Source of the DNA: Rotaria sordida | Lineage: Eukaryota > Rotifera > Eurotatoria > Philodinida > Philodinidae | Assembly (NCBI GenBank): GCA_905250125.1 | Contig: CAJNOL010001046.1 | Span: forward strand, 19,795 to 83,794 | Reading direction: 5' to 3' | Length of the DNA stretch: 64,000 nucleotides | Shown here: positions 38,563 through 50,183 of the stretch, piece after piece | Position numbering within the stretch: the first letter of the stretch is position 1 | How the letters are laid out: the number at the start of each line of letters is the position of its first letter | The notes under the pieces: generated by a model | What the model was told of the DNA's origin: nothing | Seen by the model: the letters and a program-made list of their open reading frames with translations, nothing else | The model's database searches: none | Translations under genes and position numbers: made by a program

Positions 38563-41500
38563 AGTCTAGAGGAGAAAAAGAAGAAAGAAAAAAAATCAAA
38601 GAACAACATAACTTCTGTGTTGGTGCCACAGTAGCAGTAAAAGAATAAAAAAAAAGAACGAGGTAAAAAAAAAAGAACGAAAGAAAAGAAAGAAAAGAAA
38701 AATCGCCACTTCTCGTAAAGGAAGAAGAAAAAGGATCGTATAAGATTAGTAGGATCTATTTTTCTATCTTTCTAGAGTGGTACCATTTTCTGTTATAACA
38801 ATCGTTTCTTTTTTTCTCTCTTACTCTCTTTTTTTTTCTTTTTCTTCTGTTAGTTCGTGCTTACAATTTTTACGTAACCCTTCCCTCATCCGTTATTCTT
38901 AGTATTGAGACGAAGCTGCTTGTCGTCCTTCCGTTGCCTCTACCATTGCCTACATAATGGCATCAACGACTTGTATTTCTGTTCGCTCGTTCGCTATCAT
39001 GCTGCATTACTCTATCTAACATATGCATACTGTGATGAGCAAGAAAAGAGAGGAACAGAGGAAAAAAACTACTATAATTTGCTTATACAGACATATATTC
39101 ATAATAAATTGCTAAAAAGTTCTGACAAACTTTCCGATAAGACTACGTGTATATGTCGATCAAATCAAGAACAAGAGAGAAAGAGTCCATTATCAATGTA
39201 TGATAGTTATATATAAAAAACAATAAAATGCCATTTTGATTGCGAAAAAAAAATACGATGAGAAAAAATTTTCTTTTGTATATCCTTTTGTTTGTAAGTA
39301 AAAATAAATAGGATGATTGAAAACAAACTCAAATTCCATGAATATTTGACTTATAAACAAAAGAAATCTATTGATAATAGTGAAGGTGTTGAAAAGATAT
39401 CTATATATTGTTGATAGTTTGATTTATATATATACATACCAATCAAATAATGGTCAAGCCATCGTCGAATATTATGTATATAAGTAGAGGTCAACATTAA
39501 GGTTACAATATCTTCTTCAACAAGCAACAGCAGTAGCAGCAGTTAATGTAGTAGTCGTCAAAATTCATTCATCTGAAAAAAGTCATACCGGAAGAAAGAC
39601 AAAAAAAGAAAACGAGAAGAATAAGGAGAAGACGAAGGAAAGAGAGAGGAAGAAATCAATGAAAGAGAACACGAAGAAGAAAGTACAATTATGAACAAAA
39701 GAGAAAAATCAAGAAAACTAGTACGGGCGTGATTGATTATGAATGCAATACTTTTTCTGGTATCATACACACATACACAGACAAAAACCATCTGTGCATG
39801 TATATCATCAATAGAACACTGTATAAATGAATAGAAAAGATAATATACTATCAAGGGAAACAAATCTATAAGTAATAAACAGAATAATATATATGTATAT
39901 TATTCTGTCCTTGATTAATCTTGAAAAGTCAAGAATTTTTTTGTTTGTATATTGTTCGATCTATTTTTCTAAACTAAATAGAAGAAAAGCAAAACAATTA
40001 GCATACCTTGTCTATTTTCAATAGTTTGCTCATCAATCATATTTCTTACTCTACTTTTTGTTTCTTTTGCTTTTTACTTATAGTCGTTTTTTTTTTCTCT
40101 TCTTCGATGTCTATCCGCGAGACACAATCCAATATAAGTTCGTACGTACACGCATTGCATAGAATGATCACCATCACGCGTATTGTCTCATCTTTCGATC
40201 GCGAATCGATTTCATCTTTCTCTCATTCTCTCACATATAAATCCATATCAAACATACGACCGTCTATGATGTTCAGTTGAGCAGTAGAGAACTCATAGAA
40301 AAAAAAATCTATATGTGAAAGAATAATGAATGGCCTACTGCCAAATAGTATACATACGCGTACACTGTACAACATTTTCTTTTTTCTCTCTGTCTCTTTC
40401 TATATGAATATATATATGTATGCAAGATGAACTCATTCGACGAGAGACAGAAAAAAAAAAGAGTGCACTCTGACCGAGTTGCATGTTCGCCTTCTATGTC
40501 GTTGTTGTTGTTGTTGATAATGATGATGATGATGAAAGGAAGAAGGAATGATGGCGATACTAGTAGCCAAATAGAACAAATGACTCGGTTAGTTTGATGC
40601 AAAATCAACAAAAAAAAACGACATTTTCTCTGTTTACATGTAGGTTTTGTCATTTAAGAATGGAAGAGTAGATATAACAGTAGACCTTCATGACAACATC
40701 AACATTGCTAATACGAACAAGAAAAGAAAAAGAGATTAACAACAGGAGTCATAGAAAATCTCATATAGATCAAGGTTTGGATATATATATCTCATCTGAA
40801 CATTGTTATGGTCAATCATAAACAGCAAGGTTCTTCTATATACACACTTGTGAAAGATTAACGTCAAAAAAAGAAAAAAGAAAAAGAGATATTATCACTA
40901 GAGTGCGCGTGCATGCATATGCATATCGATATATCAACGTTCAAGGGTAAAATAATGTCAATAGCAAAAACAACAACACAAATGAACGATATATGTGAGT
41001 TAAGTGGTTCGATGAACAACAAAATGCATTGAAAAAAAGAAAAAAAGGTTTAATCGTGATCAGAATCAGATAATTTAAATGCATTCATATATATATCTAT
41101 ATGTATTGTCAATACTCAATTGTCGACTCAACTTTACTATCTATCACTCTTTCGTTCATGTTCTATCATCTATATAAATATCGTTTTCGTGCTATGTTCT
41201 TATCACCCTTTGGGTATGTTGAACACCACGACAACGAGGGAAGACAAAAGGTCACATATATAGGATGTGCTTACGTAAGCATATGTATGTATACGGGCAT
41301 TCGTTGATCAAGGCAATATTGTTGTTTCAAGAAGACACGTAGACAATGAACGATTATCATTCGGTTGATTAGAATGAAAATCAGAGCAACACAACAACAA
41401 TAATAGTCATCCCCGAGCATCACATATATTCAGTTGAACAATTTTTTCTTCTTATGTTATTATGAGGAGGGAATAGTTGAAGAGAAGAAGAACAGAAAGG

Positions 41501-41770
41501 ATAAGTGGAGGCAAAAATTCTTCTATACCAACAAGAAGAAGCCATCGACATGTCTGTTGACCGAATATCGAATAGCATTCATATGTAAATACGTATACAT
41601 ATATATATATATATGAGCATAGATCAAAAAATCTTAATGTTCATCTAAAATATAAAGGTAATCATCGGTAGAAAGACGTGCATGTATTAAATATAAAAAG
41701 GAAAAAACAATTAGAACAAAACAAAAAAATCTAAAATTTGCTTGGTTTTTTTTCTTATCTCTTATCAAAA
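38563..41770. other. Region upstream of the tensin-like gene
   Basis: This is about 3.2 kb of low-complexity and AT-rich sequence. It includes (GTT)n and (GAT)n repeats near 40500-40535 and TA runs. Several open frames here are compositional. Donor-like GTATG sites on the minus strand near 39440 and 40005 could belong to 5' UTR or N-terminal exons of the tensin-like gene. Nothing can be fixed. Confidence 0.4.
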
Positions 41771-42707
41771 TTATTCTATTTTTAAAATATCTTTTGTTAC
41801 TCGATCATAGTTTTTTGTTAATTCAATTATATCACGATAAATCCATGTACAACCTGATTCACGTAATAATTTTTCATCACAACCACCACAAAGAACACCA
41901 ATAATTTTTAATTTTGCTGCTACAGCAGCTATTATAAAATAATAATAAAATATCTTTTCAATAATAATTATTATCTTACCTTGTGCATCCCATGGTGTAT
42001 CACCAACAACAACAACACGATCAGTTGATGGATTTTTTAATAATTTTAATGTTGCTAAAAATATATCTAAAATTAAAAAATAAAATAATTAATATTCAAA
42101 AAAAATTCATATATAATTTTTATCTACCTGGATAAGGTTTAGATCGTTTAACATCTTTTGAACTTGAACTTGTTTGACAATCAATTAAATCATGAACATT
42201 AGCAATATTTTTATAAAGTTCTAATTCTTCTATTGGTGCTGATGATGCAAGTGCAATAAGAATATTTCGTTGTTTAATTAATTCAAATAATTCTCGAACA
42301 CCAGGAAATGGTTTTACTTTATCAAGATAATTATCTTGAAATAATTGTGCTTTTTTTGCTTTAATATTTTCACCATATTTTTTAATTTGTTCATTTGTTG
42401 CAAATACAGGTAATAATTGATCAGCAGCTTTACCTATTTGCATACGAACATCAGATAGATTTGATTTAATATTATAATATTCTAATGCATCATGCCAAGC
42501 TTTTGCATGATAATCAACAGTATCAATAAGTGTACCATCAACATCAAAAATTACAGCATCAAGTTCACGTCGTTTTGTTGAAATAGAACGAATTGATAAA
42601 GGTAACTAAAGAAAATGTATTAGGATAAGAAAAAATAAAAATGTTTTTACGACCAAAAATAAACATACTTGACGAAGAATTGTTGATGATAAATAAGATC
42701 GAAACAT
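41771..42707 (-). CDS. HAD-superfamily phosphatase, subfamily IA, probably mitochondrial
   Basis: Four exons, 42669-42707, 42128-42605, 41980-42066 and 41771-41928, keep frame (253 aa). All HAD motifs are present: I, FDVDGTLID (nucleophile Asp34, acid/base Asp36); II, LIALASSAP; III, a Lys in KRSKPYP; IV, VVVVGDTPWD (Asp195, Asp199). A helical cap lies between motifs I and II, as in phosphoglycolate phosphatase and beta-phosphoglucomutase relatives. The first 27 residues are rich in Ser, Arg and hydrophobics and lack acids until Glu27, like a mitochondrial presequence. These enzymes hydrolyse small phosphate esters; the substrate is not predictable. The ATG lies two bases after an AG acceptor-like site. 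Confidence 0.9.
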
Positions 42708-45305
42708 TTCTATCGATTTATAAATAATAGAAAATAAGTAAGGCCTCGAAGAGACTGAAAATAATAAAACGAATTAAGCAGCGTGATTAGTCTATTTCGA
42801 TTTTAATCGTCTTTTTGAGGCAATTTATTCGTTAATTCAATTTTAATTCACTTTGAATTAGTCGGTCTGTTCGGGACCTAAATTAATTCAATAATACGTA
42901 ACAATTGACAACTATAGGACTGACATAGTGTCCAATGACCTTTATTTGAACAGTATACATGTCTCATATATATATGTGTAAGAAAAAGAGGGCGCTATTT
43001 TCTTATAATCTCTCTTATCGAAGAGCAATATTTAGAATTGAACGATTGATAATAAGTAAAAAAGACAATCGAACCTTCAGCCAATGTATTCTCTTTATAA
43101 CTACTCTTCGTTGTTAAAATATCCTTTGAAAGTTTCGTATCTTGAACCAGTGGCCAATTATCTCTAAATTCTTCGTACACGTCGATTGTTTTCAGTTTCT
43201 CTTGCTCAATTATACACAGCACTTAATGGTTGCCGTCTCAAAATAATAATGTGCCCCGATATCAATCAATCTATGCAAAAGTTTAGATACAATAGATTCC
43301 AATCAGTTTTTCACTCTTCAGCGTATTTCTATAACCTCTTTAATTAAAAGCTTAAACAGAAAAAAAAAGTAACTCAATGCTATTTATGCTTTATAAGATC
43401 AAACTCAAAACTTTTGCCATTTTCAGTATTGATCAGAGCTATCAACAGGCCACTATATTTCGACCTGGCTCAGTTACTTACAGGACAAAAACAAACCGAT
43501 TGATGTTTCTGTTTCATAAAATATTATTATGTATCATATTCTAGTTTCAGCTATATACTTACTTTATTTTTATGAATATAGTATAATGACAAATTCTTGG
43601 ACAAAATAAAGACGTAAAACACAGAGATGAATCATCAAAACTATTTCTCATACAAAAAAAAAGTCATTAGATTTATCAAAATGTTTTATGAATATATCAG
43701 CACTATTTCACATAATCAGAAAAATATATTATGATAGAAAAAACAACATATGATTAACCATATAATGAAAAGGTAAAAATGGTGTAGGTATAGGGTGTGG
43801 GTGGCTATGTGTCACGAAATAACTCATACGCACACCGTCACAAAATCATGAGCTTTTGGCGCCATCTTATGTTTGAAATTACACTAGGGAAAATAAAATT
43901 ATATTATACACAGGTCAATAACTGTGGCCTGTCATGCACCTGTCAAACAGCAGACCGATCTGACATTTCTAGTATTGACACGAGTCGTTATTTGTAAATA
44001 ACACATAGCATACTGGATTCTCATACATACATATAGTATAACCTTGTGAAAACTTATCATTCGACGATTAATAATAAAATTTATTTTAAGAGAAAAACAG
44101 AAGATCTTATTCAACTTTTGAATTTGTACTTGATATAGTAAGAATAAAAACGTTAAACAGATTTGTTGACACTTTTGACCGATTGGTATACTTATCAAGT
44201 TAATTCAATGTACACGACTACTAACAGTTTTACAAGTTTTCTTTTGCATAATTAAATTTCCGATTTTTATTTTAATTAACATAAATTTGAGTGTTTGCCA
44301 AAAAAACTGCAGCGAAACCGCCCTGGGTCATCATACACAAAAATTCGACAACTACGTTCATTTTTTTCCTTGCTTCACTTCGTTACTTTTTTTACTCTGG
44401 ACGACGGTATGGGATATGAATGTGGATCAGAGTTGTATCGGATCGATTGGAATGGTTGGACTGGTTGGTTTTTACCGATTGAAAAATATTTTATAGATAT
44501 GCATTTTTGTTTCTGAGAAAATGTATTTAGATCAAGTCTGCATGCTCGTATCAAAATAATCAGTCAGTGTTGCTTCAAAAATTATGTTTTATTTTCTTCT
44601 GTTCGTCCACACTGTTTCATGTCTGTTATCAAAGCATACATTAATTTTTAAAAAGTACAATCAAAACTGTATTGCTTGAGTTAAATTTATCTTATACATG
44701 TTTTGTTGCAGGATCAAATTTAGGTTTGGATCATTGTTCGAAGAGAAATGTTAGGTGTACCCGTAAAGATTGAGTGAGAAAATTCAAAGTTTGGAGTGTA
44801 GTAATCGGCTGATGGGTGAATGACTATTATTCGCATTATATATATATATGTAGATATCTCACATATTCATCTTCGAGAAACCAAACAGATATAAACAACT
44901 AGAATATGAAATTTCTTCTTGGAGATTTTTAAAAGCCTGAGCGAAAAAAGGAACATGAATGCTTTTTATTTGAAGCCATTTCCATTAATCAATTAAGATT
45001 GGTCTATAAACCTGCCACTTTTTGCCGATTTCTACCAGTCTTAAAGACTTTTTGAACTGGTCGGATGAAACCAGTTCAAAAATTCTCGACCAGTTCCAAC
45101 CTTGAGTTCGTCATATTTTTTGTTATCGGGAGCCTTATAAGCGAATTGAGAATAAGGCTCATTGCAATATAAGTATTCCAGAAAAGAGAAGCATAAAAAT
45201 CGGTAGGTATTCAGAACGAAATTTTCCTGCAAATATCAGCTTTATCACTTGAAGAAACTTTGTGAATTCATCGATTTTTACCGGTCTGGAAATATTTTTA
45301 GACCA
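42708..45305. other. Intergenic region with unassigned coding-like scraps
   Basis: No gene was supported. A 75-codon minus-strand frame at 42995-43222 and plus-strand scraps near 43430-43500 look compositionally like coding, but no family was recognised. The end (from about 45030) has repeated CCAGT/ACTGG motifs and may be part of an older transposon into which the two hAT elements inserted. Confidence 0.35.
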
Positions 45306-45313
45306 GTCGGTGA

Positions 45314-45788
45314 CAGGGTTGGAACCGGTTCGGCAAACCGGTACCCGTCCGGCCCGGACCGGTTGAAGAAATCAACCGGGCCGGTAAAGACCAGAATTTT
45401 ACCGGTTGAAAGTATTCAAAAATCTTCTTTGTTAACCCTGTTTTTGACCATAAAAACTAAGGTATCACATGTTTTTTCTGTCGGAATACGTGAAAAAGTA
45501 CTCAAAATATATGTTATATTAATCGTTTTTTCTGAGGTTCTCTTTAAAAAGATTTATTATGATGAGTGCCTTTTACATGCGCCTTAAACTATTTCATATT
45601 TGGAGCCATTTTTTCTAAAAATAGGTTTTCAAAAAAAAAATTTGACATTTTTTCACCGGTTTTTAACCGATTTTCACCGGAATTTCACCGGTTGGACATG
45701 TGATTCCAACCGGCCGGACCGGACCGGTAGAATTTTTCAACCGGCCGGACCGAACCGTTTTAATATTTCTCAACCGGTTCCACCCCTG
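45314..45788. mobile_element. Non-autonomous hAT element 1 (475 bp)
   Basis: Termini are CAGGGTTGGAACCGGTT on the left and, reverse-complemented, CAGGGGTGGAACCGGTT on the right, typical of hAT ends. It is flanked by a perfect 8-bp target duplication GTCGGTGA (45306-45313 and 45789-45796). The interior near both ends is packed with ACCGGTT/CCGGACCGG motifs in both orientations, likely subterminal transposase sites. There is no transposase. It is far more GC-rich than the host sequence. Confidence 0.93.
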
Positions 45789-45831
45789 GTCGGTGACCAG
45801 ACCGATCTCGTATTTCTTAACTGGTTACAAC

Positions 45832-47013
45832 TAGTGACCGGCGTGACTGCCGTGACTATCAGTGAGTCACGGTCACGGTCACGGTCACGGCCGTGACCGT
45901 GCGTGACTTTTTTTAAAGATCGTGACCGTGACCGTGACCGTGACTGGAGCTTGGTCACGGTCAGTCACGGGAACTTTCTCGAAATTTTGGAAATCCCTGA
46001 GGGGGAGTAAGGGGACCTTCGCGAAGCTACCGTCTCCCACCCGCTCATCAGTTTTTATGAATAATTTGGAAGTTTCTAGTATTCATGATTTTGGAAACTC
46101 CTGAGGGGAAGCACGGACACCTACGCGAAGCTACCCTCCTCCGATCATCACTTTTAATAGCAAACAGAACCCTAATCTCAATCCTGTTCATTCCTTTAGA
46201 AATTTTGCAAGGATCTGTCAGGATTCTAAATCTCCAAGATCTTATCAAGTTTTCCACAGGATCCCGGCTCAATTCCTGATAATTCCTGCTGCTGTGATTT
46301 CTCACAGTTATACAGGATCCTGTTTAGGATTTCTTTCCGTATCTGACCAGATGTGTTTGTAGATAATGAATACAAGATCCTTCAAGGATTCATTCATGAT
46401 CCTGCTTAGGATCCTAACAGGGATAATGGAGAGGATTCTCTCAAGATTTTATCAAATTTTAGACAAGATCTGATGCGGATCTTGATACAAGGATCCAGTC
46501 AACTTTTGCAGCTAAAACTGAGGAGCGTCGCAACGAAAAGTCAACAAGAGAGCATATCAGTGACTGTTCTTGTCAGTTAATACAAGTAGAACTTCTGTTC
46601 ATACCCACAACCACATCTTGTTTTCTAAATTATTCCAGGTTAAACAACAATGGTAACCTGGTCAGGGTCCTGATGTAATCCTTTTTCGAATCCTGCTGGG
46701 ATCTTGAAATTTCGTGGCTACACACTTCTTTCAGGATTTCATCATTTCCTCAGGAAAAAAGAGTGAATTCTGGAAAGATGCTGACTGAATCCATAAAGAA
46801 CCTGGTACGGAAACATCAAAGATTTTCCCTAGGGAAGCTTTGCAATTGCTCTTTCTGGAAAGATTTTTTTCATGTTGAGAAACCAGAAAGAAGGGCCGTG
46901 ACTCACGGTCACGGTCACGGTGAGCCCAGCCCGTGATCGTGACCGTGACCGTGATCAACCCCTCGTGACCGTGACGTGACCGTGACCAAAAAAGTTGGTC
47001 ACGCCGGACACTA
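45832..47013. mobile_element. Non-autonomous hAT element 2 (about 1.18 kb) with GGTCAC subterminal arrays
   Basis: The left end TAGTGACCGGCGTGAC matches the reverse-complemented right end TAGTGTCCGGCGTGAC. It is flanked by an 8-bp target duplication GTTACAAC (45824-45831 and 47014-47021). Both ends carry arrays of the hexamer GGTCAC and its complement GTGACC (about 45865-45970 and 46895-46988), able to form hairpins. The interior contains a diverged direct duplication (about 45985-46050 and 46088-46158) and many GGATCC/AGGATC-like motifs (about 46190-46500). There is no intact transposase. Confidence 0.9.
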
Positions 47014-47021
47014 GTTACAAC

Positions 47022-50000
47022 TCTAACGTGTATATATTACCAAATAGTTCTGAAGGTCCTCAGCCTCCATTTCGATTTGAAATCGAGTGTTGTTTTTCTT
47101 CTTCTTTCAATTTCGATTTAAATCAAACAGATCATTATATGCGAAAGGCAGGAATATTTTTCATTCTTTCTTTCTTTTCTTTGTTATAATATTTTCAAAA
47201 TCTTTTATATTTTATTAATTATTGACACAAGAATGATAAATCTAGTACGCTTACTTGAGAAATTTGAATTAATGCTTCTGAAATCTGTTGCCTGGAAAAC
47301 TCTAGATACTTTGAAAATACCTTGACTTGTCGTAAAAAGTAATGAAATTTTTCGATAATTTCAATTGTTATTTCATAAATAAAATAGTTTCATTATAAAA
47401 AATCTTCGCAAAATGAGAGAAAGATATAGCCAAAATCTTTACTAGTCGATGAAGGTTATAGTTGAGATTTTCTCAACATCGAAGAAAGTTGCGCTTAAAC
47501 TTTCAAAAGCAGAAAGGAATATTCCCCCTTTAATCCATAATTTCTTGTATCACCACTGATTTCATCTTATAAACATCATATTCATTCATTCAGAGAATAA
47601 AACACGATTTATAATAGATTTTTATTGTGAGTAATTCTATATTAAACCTCATTTAATACTTTTTCAAACACAAAGAAAAAATAAATTCCATTTGATGTAT
47701 TCATTATATTCATAAGTTTTATTATCAAAAAGTAGCAAATAAGATAATATTATACAAGTGCTTCTCTCATCACTTCAATTCCAAAGTTGTATAGTTTCAT
47801 CTTACAATTGTTTGATTATGAGATTCACTTATGAATTCATGTTTACATTCATCTTAACAGTAAATCAAATAACTATCATTTAGTGTATTCCCTCTAACAA
47901 ATGTGAATAAATAATAGTAAGAGTTCAAACAGTAGCATCATATCCCAGGAGACTAACTGCATGTTCTTCTTGATTGTTTTGTAAATGAATTTTAGTGTCA
48001 TAAAACTCAATTAAAATAGAAGCATCTAATGATTGAGATATAGATACACAATCATCATGCATCTGCAAGTGTGAACCTTGAAATTTTTCAATATATTAAA
48101 TATCGATAATTGATTCAACTCTTTCTCGAATAATTTATTAAAACGTAAAAATCAAAAGAAAAATGAAACAAATCATTAGAAAATAGTACAAACTAAAATA
48201 TTATGTTATTTCAATTAAGTTCTATATTAACCAAAAAGAATCAATCCGTAGTTACTAATAATCCTTTTAAAATTGCTTCTAATTGAGAATTTGTTGATGA
48301 ACATAGAATAAGCAATATTGTGTATCGGCAACAAAATATCTTGAGAAAATAAAAAGAAATTTTTGTTAGAAAAAGAGATTTACTTGTCTAACCTTGTACT
48401 AAATTTTATTTGAAGTTACATCATATGTTTGTTATCAAGCCATAGATATGGAACAACAGTTATAAAAAAAAATTGTGAACCATTTGTATTTGCCCTTGAA
48501 AGTGTATATGAATGATCATGTTTTAATTGAGGATGAAATTCATCTTGAAAACCTTTTCTGTATATTGATTGATCAATTATTTTTTATTTTCTCTTTATTT
48601 GGACGAAGTCACGTTGTTGTTCAGGATCGAGCATCATTTTATGGATAGTATTAAAAATGAAGATGGTAATCATTTGCTTTAAAAGAATCATCTGCGAACT
48701 CTTGTTGATTATTATTTTCATACATTGTTAATTGAATTTTCAAGACCTCAAACAAACTAGACGATTTAAAATTGAATTAAGCAAAATGATTGGTTTAATA
48801 TTTAAAATACATTTAAATTATCCTTTCGAAACTATTTAATTTTTAATAGGCGAATCTAATTGTAACTCGATTAAACAAAACAAAACAATGAAAGATATAC
48901 TTAGGATATATCAAGACTATCAAGATTTGCACCTATAGCTCCAGAAGAAAAAGTAAATCAAATTTTTATTTCTTCAAAAGTTCGAGCTAATAATCCTTAT
49001 TATTGACAAATTAATTTGTTGTATTGATTTATCAGAAAAAAAGTGTGATGATCTGCATTCAACCAATTCTTGCTCATGGTTAAGATTACTAAAGTAATTT
49101 GGAATTTCTTTTATTCACTGGAATTTATTTGAGTGGGTTGAATAATCGTCAATCACATCCTACGAAGTCTCGAGAATTGAATGATGATGATATCATTTGG
49201 ATATCTTCGAAGTGATGGAATATCAAAACATCGTTATAAATGTGTATCTTTTCTCTAGCGAACGGAAGTTTGACATAAGTCATTCTTTGCTTTTAGATTC
49301 GTTGAAAGGGATTTCAGTTTGTCTGACGGGATCTCTAATCAGTCATTAGTTTATAAGCTATAATATGATTAAAAATCGTTCTCTCGATGGTGATACGACA
49401 CAGATCAATTGAAATTTGCATTATATCACAAGTAATATGAGAATTATCATTACTGAAGTAATGACCTTATTTAGCTATTTTCAAATGTTATCTTAGCCAT
49501 AGGTTTATCTTGGATCTCTTTTATACATTCAGCAAATCCTACTAATAACTTTTTTTAACGTACTTAAAACTAGAGAATTCAAGTGCAAAGCAGACATTGA
49601 TTCAACATGTAGCTTTTTTTGTTAAGTATGAAGTGCGGTACGTATTTTAATATAGGAAACATTTCCATTTTAATCACTCTCACGTAGTTCTACGTGTGTT
49701 TTACACACGAATCAATATGAACATGTGATCAATATAAAAATGCACCGTAATTTCCAAAGTATAATTTGAAAAGTTTTTATTGGATAATTATTGACTAATC
49801 ATATTAAGACATATTAATAAATTCCTTTTTTAATAGAAATTTATTTTTAACATAGTTAAAGAAAATCTGATTGTTTAATAAATATTGCATTTGATTTTGA
49901 TAATTTATTTTCGACATTATTATTTGTTGTTTACTGTGCGTTGCTAGGACACAAGCTTTTATTGAGGATTGCCAAATAACTTAATCATAAGATATGGAAT

Positions 50001-50183
50001 GTGGAATAGAATGAATTTCATTCTTTTTTTTTTAATAACCCTTTCGATTTTTTGAAGGTTCATAAATTTTGCATAAATAAATATTTCATTTATTTCATTT
50101 TTTTTTCATGCATTATTAAAATCGTTAATATTATTTTTCAATTTTTAAGGAGCAAAAAAAATTTCTTAATACCAGCGGCATTA
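47022..50183. other. Intergenic region with gene remnants
   Basis: This region holds the cyclophilin pseudogene at 48416-48578. It also holds a minus-strand open stretch at 47925-48104 (56 codons to a TGA, ending EEHAVSLLGYDATV) with no recognised family. The whole stretch 47900-49400 reads like decayed coding DNA on the minus strand, but I could not follow a gene through it. Confidence 0.4.
48416..48578 (-). pseudogene. Cyclophilin-domain pseudogene (PPWD1-like)
   Basis: The minus-strand frame reads [20 protein letters not shown], then [10 protein letters not shown], then [13 protein letters not shown], followed by a stop. This is the active-site half of a cyclophilin, closest from memory to the PPWD1 type. 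Residues between TLS and the NTNGSQFF motif are lost, one extra Phe is inserted, an in-frame stop lies just upstream, and the remaining strands (FGRV onward) are missing. A dead fragment is the only sensible reading. Confidence 0.8.

Noticed and set aside
36437-38609. Extra minus- and plus-strand frames overlapping tensin exons
   Set aside because: Shadow frames of triplet-repeat coding sequence; the SH2/PTB-linked frame is the real one.
40008-40653. Open frames on both strands upstream of the tensin-like gene
   Set aside because: Compositional (Ile/Asn/Ser runs from simple repeats), with no motif.
42995-43222. 75-codon minus-strand frame
   Set aside because: Coding-like composition but no splice partners or recognised family; left as unassigned.
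45249-46958. Several short open frames on both strands
   Set aside because: They lie within and across the two hAT elements and translate their subterminal repeats (for example Arg-Ser and Val-Thr runs).
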